A stretch of DNA of 51,137 nucleotides from the NCBI GenBank assembly GCA_017543285.1, contig JAFYGK010000014.1, forward strand, positions 1 to 51,137, in the 5' to 3' direction. Below are positions 24,901-32,974 of the stretch, in pieces. Origin of the DNA: Clostridia bacterium. GTDB lineage: Bacteria; Bacillota; Clostridia; Oscillospirales; Acutalibacteraceae. The notes under the pieces were generated by a model. That model was not told where the DNA came from, made no database searches, and was given only the letters and a program-made list of their open reading frames with translations. Both the position numbers and the translations under genes were made by a program. How positions within the stretch are numbered: the first letter of the stretch is position 1; each line of letters opens with the position of its first letter.

Positions 24901-25661
24901 TCATTAAGGAGGACTGCAAAAACGGCGGAACCTATTGCGACGGTTCACAGGCTCTTGTCATGGCCGCGGTCGACAGCATAAAGCGCAAGATAACAAAAAA
25001 CAGCTCCACCATGGCTTTTGTCACGGTCGAGGACGCCACCGGCAGCATGGAGGCGCTCGTATTCCCGAAGGTGCTCGATGAGATCGGGCAGAATCTTCAG
25101 ATGGGCAGCGTGCTGCTTTTGTCGGGCAGGGTTTCCGGACGCGAGGATGAAGCCGCAAAGCTGGTGCTTGATTTTGCCGAAGCGGCTCCTGCCAGCGAGG
25201 CTCAGGCAAAGGAAATGCGGCAGCGACTCGATTCACGCCCGCAGAGAAACGGCGGCTTCGAGGGCAGAAACGGACGCTCGAGACAGGTTGAAAACTATGT
25301 CGGTCAGGGCTACCGTGGACAAAGCATTGATGACCGAGGCATTTCTCAGCCGCTTCAGAATTCCGGCGGATATTCAGCCGATCCCTGCAACGGACAGGCT
25401 CAGCATCCCGACCGGAGCGCGGACAAGCCCCGATCAAAGAATCCCGGACTTTATATCCGCGTGCCGTCAAAGGACAGCGAACTGTTCAGGCGCAGCATGG
25501 ATATTGTGAATATATTTGAGGGAACCGACGAGCTTTTCGTCTACTTCACCGACCGAAAGCAGTTGACCAAGGCAAACGGCATCCGCACAATGGTGAACGG
25601 ACCCATGATCGATGAGCTGAAAAGGGTGCTTGGAGACGGAAATGTGGCCGTGAAGGAATAG
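21963..25661 (+). CDS. dnaE: DnaE, DNA polymerase III alpha subunit
   Basis: 1232 residues from the ATG at 21963, with AAAAGGTG upstream. Domains in order: PHP (HLHVHTEYS at 11-19, ITDHGVMFG), palm/fingers with catalytic PDFDVDF (about 400-406) and MDFLGLRTL (about 553), a tandem helix-hairpin-helix region (YRPGPMDFIPTYI, GCMVYQEQVM, FNKSHAAAYA), and an OB fold (about 990-1075, STMAFVTVEDATGSMEALVFP). A Gln/Gly/Arg-rich low-complexity segment (about 1083-1160) is then inserted before a folded C-terminal tail. The usual length is near 1150, so this insert accounts for the excess. It is a DnaE of the E. coli-like or DnaE1 class rather than PolC, since no DEDDh exonuclease is inserted. Confidence 0.97.
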   Translation: MSASTPTPFVHLHVHTEYSLLDGACRIERLVRAAADLGQPALAITDHGVMFGCVDFYLAAKKAGIKPIIGCEVYVAPKSRFDKVKSENGDYRHLILLCKNDTGYRNLIKMVSKGFTEGFYRKPRIDHELLEQYHEGLICLSACLAGEIPQALLHDSYEKAKETALWYKELFGEDYYLELQQHGIDEQHRTNPQIIRIARETGIKLVVTNDAHYIYKEDARMQHVLLCIQTNHTIDEDFDMEFPTDEFYIKSGEEMAALFPDHPETVTNTLEIAKKCNFDFEFGVTKLPYYQAPDGRDNFEYFRDSCYEGLHKYYGENPKKEIVDRLEYELGVIRKMGYVDYFLIVNDFIQAAKRMGIPVGPGRGSGAGSICAYCIGITGIDPIRYNLLFERFLNPERISMPDFDVDFCYERRQEVIDYVIGKYGADHVAQITTFGTMAARGSIRDVGRAFGIPYNVVDGIAKLVPMELNMTLDKALEVSRDLKTRYESEPQIKELIDMAKKVEGMPRNCSTHAAGVVITHDPVSHYVPLQKNDETVATQYPMNILESLGLLKMDFLGLRTLTVIHDSEVMARLKDPGFDIEKISDTDEATFKMLSRGETDGVFQLESGGMRQVLQRLNPRAIEDIIAVISLYRPGPMDFIPTYIENSRHPEKVSYHTPMLEGILGVTKGCMVYQEQVMQIFRELAGYSLGRADLVRRAMSKKKHDVMEKERDIFINGLVDENGCVEVDGCVRRGVDAKTANTIFDEMASFASYAFNKSHAAAYAMVAYRTAYLKCHYPCEFLAALLTSVLDNTDKVAYYIAECQRLGIKVLPPSVNESNLNFTVVDGNIRYGLLAVKNLGKGVIQSLVAERNKSGSYKSFYDFCFRMHGHDLNRRMLEALIKCGALDNLGANRRQMLMCCDDVINRIDIESRSRMSGQMSLFDMDDSFEPQEPKLEYYEEFSEKELLMMEKEASGIYLTGHPVQRYEKPAAALGCVKIAVIKEDCKNGGTYCDGSQALVMAAVDSIKRKITKNSSTMAFVTVEDATGSMEALVFPKVLDEIGQNLQMGSVLLLSGRVSGREDEAAKLVLDFAEAAPASEAQAKEMRQRLDSRPQRNGGFEGRNGRSRQVENYVGQGYRGQSIDDRGISQPLQNSGGYSADPCNGQAQHPDRSADKPRSKNPGLYIRVPSKDSELFRRSMDIVNIFEGTDELFVYFTDRKQLTKANGIRTMVNGPMIDELKRVLGDGNVAVKE

Positions 25662-25796
25662 TTTAACGGAAACAGACAGCTTATTACGTGCTTGAACAGG
25701 CTCATTCCCCGCCTTTGAAAACAATTAATCAGCAGGCAGAACCGTAAATGCGGCTCGGCGTCTTCGTTTTCCGTTTTGTCAAAAAGGAGCATAGTT

Positions 25797-26654
25797 TTGG
25801 AAATCTTAATCATAACCGGACTTTCCGGCGCGGGAAAATCGAGCGCAGTCAATGCTCTTGAGGATATAGGGTATTTTTGCGTGGACAACCTTCCTCCCAT
25901 GCTCATGCCCAAGTTTCTTGAGCTTTGCAAAAACTCAATGAATAATATCAATAAGGTCGCCTTCGTCATAGATTCGCGCTCGGGCAGGCTGCTTGACAGC
26001 TTTGCCGATATCCTCTCCGAAATGAAGGAGGAAAATTACCGCTTCCGCCTTATTTTCCTCGATGCAAGGGACGATATAATCGTGCGCCGATACAAGGAAA
26101 CCCGGCGCAGGCACCATCTGCTTCAAAAGGCGGACAATTCGCTGGAGCGCTGCGTCGAGATGGAGCGTGAAGCCCTTCAGACCCTTCGCGGAATGGCGGA
26201 TGTTATAATCGACACATCCGATTTGTCGCCGACAGCGCTGCGCGATAAAATGCTCAGCAGCTTCCTGAGCAATTCACGGGAGGGAATGAGCATACACTGC
26301 GTATCCTTCGGCTTCAAGTATGGCATCCCTATCGAATCCGATCTTGTTTTCGACGTGAGATTTCTCAAAAACCCGTTCTATGTTCCCGAACTGAAGCATA
26401 AAACAGGATTGGACCGAGATGTTTTTGACTATGTTATGGATGACGACGTCACCGTAAATTTTAAAAAGCGCATGCTCGATCTTATAGAATACATGCTCCC
26501 CTATTACAAGGAAGAGGGAAAAAGCTCCCTCGTTATTTCGGTCGGCTGCACCGGCGGACATCACCGCTCCGTTGCAATGGCGGAAACCATAAAGGACTTT
26601 TTGGCCGAAAAGAATTATCTTGTTTCGGTCGAGCACAGGGATATAAATAAGTAA
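25797..26654 (+). CDS. rapZ: RapZ/YvcJ, nucleotide-binding regulator
   Basis: 285 residues from a TTG at 25797, with AAAAAGGAGC ideally spaced. The frame is open from 25776, but that would place the ribosome site inside the gene. The start MEILIITGLSGAGKSSA carries the Walker A motif. Family blocks follow: FCVDNLPPMLMPKF, VIDSRSG, FLDARDDIIVRRYKETRRRHHL, and the C-terminal VGCTGGHHRSVAMAE. RapZ controls GlmS through small RNAs in enterobacteria. In Firmicutes YvcJ binds and hydrolyses nucleotides and its precise role differs. It lies upstream of whiA as in Bacillus, but yvcK is missing between them. Confidence 0.94.
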   Translation: MEILIITGLSGAGKSSAVNALEDIGYFCVDNLPPMLMPKFLELCKNSMNNINKVAFVIDSRSGRLLDSFADILSEMKEENYRFRLIFLDARDDIIVRRYKETRRRHHLLQKADNSLERCVEMEREALQTLRGMADVIIDTSDLSPTALRDKMLSSFLSNSREGMSIHCVSFGFKYGIPIESDLVFDVRFLKNPFYVPELKHKTGLDRDVFDYVMDDDVTVNFKKRMLDLIEYMLPYYKEEGKSSLVISVGCTGGHHRSVAMAETIKDFLAEKNYLVSVEHRDINK

Positions 26655-26729
26655 TACGGGAAGGCCGCCGTGGACGGCGCGCTTTCGGTCCGGATCAAAA
26701 AAACGAGGTTATTCTCATAATCCGGTCTG

Positions 26730-26773
26730 AGGGGCAAAATGCCCCTGTAATTTTCCGGCGGGTTGTTTGCCGG
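26730..26773 (+). promoter_or_regulatory. Two consecutive hairpins in front of whiA
   Basis: AGGGGCA (26730-26736) pairs with TGCCCCT (26740-26746). CCGGC (26755-26759) pairs with GCCGG (26769-26773). They fill the 140-bp gap after rapZ, which is where yvcK would normally sit. No T-run follows, so they are more likely RNA structure or a decayed site than a terminator. Confidence 0.35.
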
Positions 26774-26794
26774 TTTGATGTTGGTGAAGATAAA

Positions 26795-27688
26795 ATGAGC
26801 TTTTCATCGGAAGTAAAGAAAGAGCTTTGCTCCATAGAAACGAGCAATGTTTTCCAGATGCGCGCGCAGTGCTACGGGATGATATTGCAGGGCGTCTGCG
26901 GTCCGGGGGAAATATCCCTGACCACAGAAAAAAAGGGTACCGCCATGTGTCTGGCGCAGCTTATGGCCGAGCTGACCGGAGTTTTTTGCGATGTCAGCAA
27001 CCACAACCGCAAAAATCAGCCGTCATCCCAGTATTATATCAGCGTGCCGGACGAGGATCAGCGCAAAACCGTGCTCGAATACTTTGGAATCCAGCCCGGT
27101 CACGACCGTCTGGATGAAAAAATCATAGCGGGCGAGTACGCGTCATTTGTGCGCGGACTGTTTCTTACCGGCGGCACGGTAAGCAACCCCGAAAAGGATT
27201 ATCATCTGGAGATCATTGTTCAAAACCCCGGCTTGCAGGCCGGCATCATTTCGCTGCTTGATTCGGTTTCTCTCAGGCCGAAAATAATAATGCGCGCCTC
27301 GCAGTGCGTTTTGTATTACAAGGACAGCGGCCATATCGAGGACATGCTCACCTTTATGGGCGCCGTGAACGCCAGCCTTCAGGTCATGGAGGTCAAGGTG
27401 GTCAAGGATGTGCGCAACAGGATGAACCGCATAACAAACTGCGAAACGGCTAACATTGACAAAACGGTCGCAGCGTCCGTCAACCAGTCCAACGCAATAA
27501 GAAAAATAGACAGCCGTATAGGCATAGACTCGCTGCCGGAGGATCTCAGAGAGATAGCCCGGCTGAGACTGGAAAACCCCGAAATGTCGCTCAGCGCCCT
27601 CGCCCGCGAACTAAGCCGCCCGATAAGCCGCTCCGGAGTAAACCACAGACTTAAGCGGATATGCTCCATAGCCGACGAGCTGATATAA
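26795..27688 (+). CDS. whiA: WhiA, sporulation/division transcription regulator
   Basis: 297 residues. WhiA proteins join a degenerate LAGLIDADG homing-endonuclease-like domain to a C-terminal helix-turn-helix. Here the N-terminal SFSSEVKKELCSIE and the FVRGLFLTGGTVSNPEKDYHLEI block represent the first part. The linker NRMNRITNCETANIDKTV and the C-terminal LPEDLREIARLRLENPEMSL plus SRSGVNHRLKRI are the HTH. In Bacillus WhiA (YvcL) affects cell division and chromosome segregation; in Streptomyces it controls sporulation. The ATG follows GGTGAAG. It is the last gene of the run and has a strong terminator. Confidence 0.96.
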   Translation: MSFSSEVKKELCSIETSNVFQMRAQCYGMILQGVCGPGEISLTTEKKGTAMCLAQLMAELTGVFCDVSNHNRKNQPSSQYYISVPDEDQRKTVLEYFGIQPGHDRLDEKIIAGEYASFVRGLFLTGGTVSNPEKDYHLEIIVQNPGLQAGIISLLDSVSLRPKIIMRASQCVLYYKDSGHIEDMLTFMGAVNASLQVMEVKVVKDVRNRMNRITNCETANIDKTVAASVNQSNAIRKIDSRIGIDSLPEDLREIARLRLENPEMSLSALARELSRPISRSGVNHRLKRICSIADELI

Positions 27689-27693
27689 AAAAT

Positions 27694-27719
27694 GCCGCTG
27701 CAAAAAGCAGCGGCTTTTT
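27694..27719 (+). terminator. Terminator of the hprK-whiA run
   Basis: GCCGCTGC (27694-27701) pairs with GCAGCGGC (27707-27714) over an A5 loop and is followed directly by T5. Confidence 0.92.
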
Positions 27720-27770
27720 ATAACGATCTATGCTCTGAACCCGACCGAAGAGCGGCATTTGGCTCTGAGC

Positions 27771-28370
27771 TTATTTTTTCACCTTTATCCTTGACCAGAA
27801 ACAGATGATTATCTGCCCCGGTATTCCCAGCACAAAAATCTGCCATAGAATTATTCCAAACGGCAAAAAAGACAGAAAAACGCTGCCGAGCGCCGACCAC
27901 ATAAGGATGGAGATTATAAGGAAGTTCCTGTGCTGATCAAACCAGATGGAATTGAATACGAGCCAGACGACCATGGAAACAGGAACAGCGTAAACAAACG
28001 CGAGCCAGTGCAGATTTGTGCCGAGGGGAGAAGCATCCACAACCACAAAGGCAAAGGTCGCGACCAGCCACACAAGCACAATGCACATGCCGGTGATAAA
28101 AATACGGTTGTTTCTGGTCAGGCGGCCGACCGGTATATCCTCATCGGTTTTTTTCACATGTTCGGACTGCAATAGATAATCAACCGAAACATCGAAAAGG
28201 TCGGCGATCTCTTTCAGAACGCAAACGTCAGGCACTGATTCAGCGCGCTCCCATTTGGAAACCGCCTTGTCCGAATAATTCAGCTTTTCCGCAAGCTGCG
28301 CCTGGGTCATGGACCTTTCGGCACGCAGCTCGGCTATATTTTTAGCAATGGCCTGTCTTAAATCGCTCAT
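27771..28370 (-). CDS. XRE-family regulator with a membrane domain
   Basis: 199 residues. Residues 1-68 are a Cro/CI helix-turn-helix: IAKNIAELRAERSMTQAQLAEKL, then DKAVSKWERAESVPDVCVL and LFDVSVDYLL. After a short linker three or four hydrophobic segments follow (about 89-108, 118-137, 148-166 and 172-190), ending in a basic tail. Membrane-tethered XRE regulators of this layout are common in Clostridia, and their signals are mostly unknown. It is convergent with whiA. Its upstream region, shared with degV, contains several palindromes that may include its own operator. Confidence 0.9.
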   Translation of the reverse strand: MSDLRQAIAKNIAELRAERSMTQAQLAEKLNYSDKAVSKWERAESVPDVCVLKEIADLFDVSVDYLLQSEHVKKTDEDIPVGRLTRNNRIFITGMCIVLVWLVATFAFVVVDASPLGTNLHWLAFVYAVPVSMVVWLVFNSIWFDQHRNFLIISILMWSALGSVFLSFLPFGIILWQIFVLGIPGQIIICFWSRIKVKK

Positions 28371-28479
28371 ATATGTTATCCCTGTTTGTCATTCATATCT
28401 TTGATAATTATTATTATATCATTTCTGATCCATAAAATCAATATTCATTAAAAGGCGCCTTAAACCCGCATGAATCAAG

Positions 28480-28541
28480 GACTCTACCGCCGGTAGAGTC
28501 TCCCTTTTTTTACTCTACCGGTATGTAAACCCCCGGTTTAC
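28480..28541. promoter_or_regulatory. Operator-like palindrome cluster upstream of degV
   Basis: GACTCTACCG (28480-28489) and CGGTAGAGTC (28491-28500) form a perfect dyad with a 1-bp centre. The same half-site recurs as ACTCTACCGGTA at 28512-28523. A second dyad follows: GTAAACC (28525-28531), CCC, GGTTTAC (28535-28541). A further self-complementary AAGGCGCCTT lies at 28452-28461. The first dyad resembles sites of MerR-family regulators, but no MerR gene is nearby. The divergent XRE regulator is the other candidate. The rest of the 306-bp gap holds the degV promoter. Confidence 0.6.
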
Positions 28542-28561
28542 CTGTTTTTTAAACATGTAGG

Positions 28562-28590
28562 TTGAGATTTGACCGGGCGGCGGCTATAAT
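28562..28590 (+). promoter_or_regulatory. Promoter of degV
   Basis: TTGAGA (28562-28567), a 17-bp spacer and TATAAT (28585-28590). It lies just downstream of the palindrome cluster, so an activator or repressor bound there could act on it. Confidence 0.75.
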
Positions 28591-28676
28591 TAAAATATCA
28601 CAGAATGTGCCGTTTGAAATTATAAAGGCCGCTATGTGATTTTATTTTATATAATACCGGTGAGGAGATTATTCCT

Positions 28677-29543
28677 ATGTACGATTACGTTATTTTTACC
28701 GATACCGCCTGTGACATCTCTCCGTCGATCCTTGCAAAATGGGGAGTCAAATGCGAAAACATGATAATCACCTTTGACGGAGAAGAAGGGCAGTATACAA
28801 GCGATGAAATAACCGTTAAGGATTTTTATAATAAAATGCGCAAGGGCAGTATTGCCCGGACATCCGCCGTTAACACCGAAACATTTAAGCTCGCCTTTGA
28901 AAAAGAGCTGCAGCTCGGCAAGGATATACTCTACATGGGTTTTTCCAGCGGACTGAGCACAACCTATAACTCCGCGCGGCTTGCCGCAAACGAGCTGTCC
29001 GCCCTCTATCCCGAGCGCAAACTGTTCGCCGTTGATACCCTTTGCGCCTCGGCCGGCCAGGGTCTGCTGCTCTATCTCACGGTACAAAAAAGAAACTGCG
29101 GAGCCACGATCGAGGAAGCCGCGAAATTCGCTCTGGATAACCGCCTCAGCCTCTGCCACTGGTTCACCGTTGACGATCTTGTATACCTCAAACGCGGAGG
29201 CAGGATCAGCTCGGCTGTCGCCTTTGTCGGCGGCGTGCTCGGTATAAAGCCGGTCCTTCATACCGACAATGCAGGCGAACTGAAAAATGTCACCAAGGCG
29301 CGCGGCAGAAAGGCTGCCGTCAAGGCTCTTGCAGACAAATACGGCGAGCTGGCTATCGACCCGGCGTCCGGTACCGTCTTTATCTCAAACGGAGACTGCA
29401 TCGACGACGCAAAAAAACTCGCTGAGATGCTCAAAAAAACCTACGGCGTCAAGGTGCAGCTTATTACCGATATAGGCCCGGTCATCGGCGCGCATTCCGG
29501 CCCGGGAACCCTTGCCCTTTTCTTCCTCGGCAGAGAGAGATAA
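28677..29543 (+). CDS. DegV family fatty-acid-binding protein
   Basis: 288 residues. DegV (FakB-like) proteins carry a fatty acid and, with FakA kinase, feed exogenous fatty acids into phospholipid synthesis. The fold markers are VIFTDTACDISPSIL at the N-terminus, the RTSAVNTETFKLAFEKEL block, FSSGLSTTYNSARLAANEL and the lipid-binding VYLKRGGRISSAVAFVGGVLGIKPVL. The C-terminal IGPVIGAHSGPGTLALFFLG is typical. GGTGAGGAG precedes the ATG at 28677. FakA is not in the window. Which fatty acid is bound cannot be read from sequence. Confidence 0.95.
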   Translation: MYDYVIFTDTACDISPSILAKWGVKCENMIITFDGEEGQYTSDEITVKDFYNKMRKGSIARTSAVNTETFKLAFEKELQLGKDILYMGFSSGLSTTYNSARLAANELSALYPERKLFAVDTLCASAGQGLLLYLTVQKRNCGATIEEAAKFALDNRLSLCHWFTVDDLVYLKRGGRISSAVAFVGGVLGIKPVLHTDNAGELKNVTKARGRKAAVKALADKYGELAIDPASGTVFISNGDCIDDAKKLAEMLKKTYGVKVQLITDIGPVIGAHSGPGTLALFFLGRER

Positions 29544-29622
29544 GCATTGACCGGCCGCCCGGAAAAGCCGATCGGAGCGCGGTTTTAAAGATTTTTATAC
29601 CGACAGAAGGAGAAGACACGGA

Positions 29623-30294
29623 ATGAACAGAACCAGCCTGAGGGACAGACAGCTCCCGTTCTACACAAAGGGCGAGGAGCTTTTCAATATGATTTCGCAT
29701 ATTGTCGGCGGCGCGCTTGGCGCGATCGCGCTGTTTCTGTGCGTGATTATGTCGGTCAGGAAAAGCGATCCCTGGGCAATAGCCGGGAGCGCCGTCTACG
29801 GCGTTTCGCTGGTCACCCTTTATACCATGTCCAGTCTTTACCACGGCCTTAACCGCGGCACGGCAAAGAAGGTAATGCAGGTCATCGACCACTGTACGAT
29901 TTATTTTCTCATCGCCGGAACCTATACGCCCATACTGCTCTGCTCAATACGCAGGGTGTCTCCCGCGTGGAGCTGGATCCTGTTCGGTCTGGTATGGGGC
30001 TTTGCGGCTCTTGCGACCGTTCTGACGGCAATTGATCTGAAAAAATACTCCCGATTTTCAATGATATGCTATATCGGCATGGGCTGGTGCATTGTTCTGG
30101 CAGGAAAAACCGCCATCGAAGCAATACCGGCAGGCGGGCTTGTTCTGTTGCTCGCCGGAGGAATCGCCTATTCTGTGGGAGCAATATTATACAAAGTCGG
30201 AAAAAAACACAGATATATACATTCTGTATTTCATCTGTTTGTTGTTGCCGGCAGCATTCTTCATTTTTTCTGCATTTTCGGATATATAATCTGA
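29623..30294 (+). CDS. Hemolysin III / PAQR family membrane protein
   Basis: 223 residues with seven predicted membrane segments. Conserved histidine and aspartate positions of the CREST/PAQR fold are present: FNMISHIVGGALG, MSSLYHGLNRG, VIDHCTIYFLIAGTYTP and the C-terminal IHSVFHLFVVAGSILHF. Members are probable zinc-dependent membrane hydrolases; the hemolysin name comes from a Bacillus cereus homologue and does not imply virulence. AGAAGGAGAAG lies upstream of the ATG. It follows degV by 79 bp and is likely co-transcribed, ending at the terminator at 30,315. Confidence 0.93.
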   Translation: MNRTSLRDRQLPFYTKGEELFNMISHIVGGALGAIALFLCVIMSVRKSDPWAIAGSAVYGVSLVTLYTMSSLYHGLNRGTAKKVMQVIDHCTIYFLIAGTYTPILLCSIRRVSPAWSWILFGLVWGFAALATVLTAIDLKKYSRFSMICYIGMGWCIVLAGKTAIEAIPAGGLVLLLAGGIAYSVGAILYKVGKKHRYIHSVFHLFVVAGSILHFFCIFGYII

Positions 30295-30314
30295 TAAAAA
30301 ATCAAAATATCTGC

Positions 30315-30344
30315 GACCGGCGCCGCCTGTATGCCGGTCTTTTT
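30315..30344 (+). terminator. Terminator after the hemolysin III gene
   Basis: GACCGGC (30315-30321) pairs with GCCGGTC (30333-30339), followed by T5. Confidence 0.7.
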
Positions 30345-30446
30345 CTTTTGCCGCGCCGCGCAACGATTGCCGGGCACTTGACATAATCGCAAAAATGCCG
30401 CATAATATTCATTGGTTAAAAGAATAACAGGATTCAGGAGGAAAAA

Positions 30447-30716
30447 ATGCGCGCAGTTATTACCGTTATTGGCAAGGATACGGTCGGCATCCTGGCAAAG
30501 GTGTGCACCGTATGCGCCAACGCCAACGTCAATGTCACCGAGGTGACCCAGACCATACAGCAGGATCTTTTTGTCATGATAATGATGGTCGATATGGACA
30601 AGGCAACCATACCCTTTACAGAGCTTCAGTCGCAGCTGGATAAGCTCGGCGAACAGATGGGTCTGAAAATTCTGGCGATACATGAGGAAATCTTCAACGC
30701 TATGCACAGGATATAG
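30447..30716 (+). CDS. ACT-domain protein, UPF0237 family
   Basis: 89 residues forming one ACT domain: RAVITVIGKDTVGILAKVCTV, ANVNVTEVTQTIQQDLFVMIMMVDM and LGLKILAIHEEIF-like ending. ACT domains bind small ligands, usually amino acids. A CAGGAGG ribosome site precedes the ATG at 30447. The gene sits directly upstream of a UPF0210 gene, the arrangement seen across many Firmicutes and archaea, so the pair is likely a functional unit with an unknown substrate. Confidence 0.93.
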   Translation: MRAVITVIGKDTVGILAKVCTVCANANVNVTEVTQTIQQDLFVMIMMVDMDKATIPFTELQSQLDKLGEQMGLKILAIHEEIFNAMHRI

Positions 30717-30831
30717 GATAATCCGCGCAGACATCGGTTTCTCGGCGTCAAATGCCATAGGCTTTGAGCCTGCTGCCGATGGCGGTTTTTGTGATCTGAA
30801 GCTAACCTTACTATAAAAAGGAAATTAAAAA

Positions 30832-32190
30832 ATGATAAACGTAGGCGATATTCTCGAAACTATAAACATGGTGCAGCAGGAAAATCTTGACGTGCGTACC
30901 ATAACAATGGGCATTTCCCTTCTCGATTGCATAGACCCCGACATAAAAAGCGCATGCGACAAGGTTTACGACAAGATAATGCGCTATGCTCACGACCTTG
31001 TTAAAACCGGCGACGACATAGGACGCGATTTCGGCATACCGATTATAAACAAACGCATTGCCGTTACGCCGATAGCCATGCTGTCCGGCGCCTGCCAGGG
31101 AAAGGACCCCGTACGCTTTGCCTATGCGCTGGACAAGGCTGCAAAGGAGACCGGCGTCAACTTTATCGGCGGATATTCCGCGCTGGTGCAAAAGGGCTTT
31201 GCTCCCGGCGATTACGCCCTGATTGAGTCCATACCGCGCGCATTGAGCGAAACGCAGTTTGTTTGCTCCAGCGTAAATGTTGCCTCGACAAAGACCGGCA
31301 TCAATATGGACGCTGTCGCAATGATGGGAAAGGCGGTAAAGCATACTGCCGAAATCACAGCCGACAGGGACTGCATAGGATGCGCAAAGCTCGTCGTATT
31401 CTGCAACGCCCCTGAGGATAACCCCTTTATGGCCGGCGCGTTTCACGGTGCAGGCGAGCCGGACTGCGTTATCAATGTCGGCGTTTCCGGTCCGGGCGTT
31501 GTCAGGGCAGCTCTCGAAAAGGCGGGCGACTGCGATATAACCGAGGTTGCCGACATTATAAAAAAGACGGCGTTCAAGATAACAAGAGCCGGTCAGCTTG
31601 TTGCTCTGGAGGCTTCAAAGCGTCTGTGCGTACCCTTCGGCATAGTCGATCTGTCGCTTGCTCCGACTCCCGCCGTCGGCGATTCGGTGGCGTACATATT
31701 GGAGGAAATGGGACTGGAAAACTGCGGCTGCTGCGGCACTACCGCCGCGCTTGCCCTACTTAACGACGCCGTAAAAAAGGGCGGCTCGATGGCGTCCTCT
31801 CACGTCGGCGGGCTTTCCGGCGCGTTTATACCCGTCACAGAGGACGCAGGCATGATAAACGCCGCGCGCAACGGTCATCTGTGCATAGAAAAGCTCGAGG
31901 CAATGACCGCGGTCTGCTCGGTGGGTCTCGATATGATAGTCATCCCGGGCGACACGACCGCAGACGTTATTTCTGCGATAATCGCCGACCAGTCGGCTAT
32001 AGGCATGGTCAACAGCAAGACAACAGCCGTGCGTGTTATTCCCGCGATCGGCAAAAAGGTCGGCGACGAGCTGAGCTTTGGGGGACTGTTGGGCGGAGGA
32101 CCCGTCATGCCGGTCAATACAAATTCTCCGTCGAGATTTATTGCCCGCGGCGGAAGAATACCCGCCCCGATACAGGCTCTGAAAAACTGA
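30832..32190 (+). CDS. UPF0210 (PFL-family, DUF711) protein
   Basis: 452 residues. The N-terminal part ([32 protein letters not shown]) and blocks such as [62 protein letters not shown] and [12 protein letters not shown] are the conserved signature of this uncharacterised family. A structural relation to glycyl-radical-like barrels has been suggested, but no enzymatic activity is known to me. It is paired with the upstream ACT-domain gene, 115 bp away, and ends at an exceptionally strong terminator. Confidence 0.93.
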   Translation: MINVGDILETINMVQQENLDVRTITMGISLLDCIDPDIKSACDKVYDKIMRYAHDLVKTGDDIGRDFGIPIINKRIAVTPIAMLSGACQGKDPVRFAYALDKAAKETGVNFIGGYSALVQKGFAPGDYALIESIPRALSETQFVCSSVNVASTKTGINMDAVAMMGKAVKHTAEITADRDCIGCAKLVVFCNAPEDNPFMAGAFHGAGEPDCVINVGVSGPGVVRAALEKAGDCDITEVADIIKKTAFKITRAGQLVALEASKRLCVPFGIVDLSLAPTPAVGDSVAYILEEMGLENCGCCGTTAALALLNDAVKKGGSMASSHVGGLSGAFIPVTEDAGMINAARNGHLCIEKLEAMTAVCSVGLDMIVIPGDTTADVISAIIADQSAIGMVNSKTTAVRVIPAIGKKVGDELSFGGLLGGGPVMPVNTNSPSRFIARGGRIPAPIQALKN

Positions 32191-32222
32191 CGATTCAGAT
32201 AAAGAATCGACCGTAAATAATT

Positions 32223-32258
32223 AATCCGCCGGAAGGAACTCCTTCCGGCGGATTTTTC
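32223..32258 (+). terminator. Strong terminator after UPF0210
   Basis: A perfect 14-bp stem, AATCCGCCGGAAGG (32223-32236) and CCTTCCGGCGGATT (32241-32254), with a 4-base loop and following T residues. It lies between convergent genes and may serve both. Confidence 0.93.
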
Positions 32259-32296
32259 GCTGCTGCGGTTAAATCTAAAGCGGTTGAACCGTGTCT

Positions 32297-32974
32297 TTAT
32301 CTCTTTGACGCCATCATGCCGGAAATAGTTCCGACAAAGTTGCTCATGGGCATGGTCTGCAGCAAAATGCGTCCGGGGCCGGTCACGACGGTGTTGAACA
32401 GACTTTCTCCGCCGAACATCACGTTTTTAAAGCCCTTGACCTGCTGAATATCCATTTGGACGGTCGCGTCCATCATGGCAAGATACCCGGTATCAATGAC
32501 CATCTGCTGACCCGGAGCCAGCACATACTCAATGGTTGAGCCGTCTATTTCAACAAATGCAACACCGTTGCCCGACAGCTTCTGCATGATGAAGCCCTCG
32601 CCGCCGAAGAAGCCTGCTCCGAGCTTTTTCTGGAAATGTACGCTCAGCTCAACGCCCGTTTCGGAGGCTAAGAAAGCCTTTTTCTGGACGATGATCGGAT
32701 GATCCGGGGTTATCTGATAGGCTTTGATCGAGCCGGGGAAGCTGGATGCAAAGGCTATCATTCCGTTTCCGCCTCTTGCGGTGTAGTAATTCTGGAACAT
32801 TGATTCACCCGAGAACATTCTTCCGAACGCCTTGCCTAAGCCTCCGCCTGAGGTCTGCATTTCCATGTTGGGGCTCATCCAGCTCATGGCTCCCGCTTCG
32901 GATATAATTGTTTCGCCGTCGTTAAGCTCGCAGATAACGACCGGCATTGGTTCGCCTTGAATTTGGTATCTCAT
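32297..32974 (-). CDS. AIM24 / TIGR00266 family protein
   Basis: 225 residues, a beta-rich cytosolic protein. Family features are the N-terminal RYQIQGEPMPVVICEL, GAMSWMSPNMEMQTSGGG, FQNYYTARGGNGMIAFASSFPG, KKLGAGFFGGEGFIMQKLSGNG and the C-terminal GGESLFNTVVTGPGRILLQTMP. Function in bacteria is unknown; the yeast homologue affects mitochondrial architecture. The gene is convergent with the UPF0210 gene. AAAAAAGGAGAAGC lies upstream, and two TATAAT boxes occur on the minus strand at 33,005-33,020. Confidence 0.92.
   Translation of the reverse strand: MRYQIQGEPMPVVICELNDGETIISEAGAMSWMSPNMEMQTSGGGLGKAFGRMFSGESMFQNYYTARGGNGMIAFASSFPGSIKAYQITPDHPIIVQKKAFLASETGVELSVHFQKKLGAGFFGGEGFIMQKLSGNGVAFVEIDGSTIEYVLAPGQQMVIDTGYLAMMDATVQMDIQQVKGFKNVMFGGESLFNTVVTGPGRILLQTMPMSNFVGTISGMMASKR

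Noticed and set aside
28480..28541. Assigning the dyads firmly to a MerR regulator
   Set aside because: The flanking -35/-10 spacing expected for a MerR promoter is not clear and no MerR gene is in the window, so it is kept as a candidate operator only.
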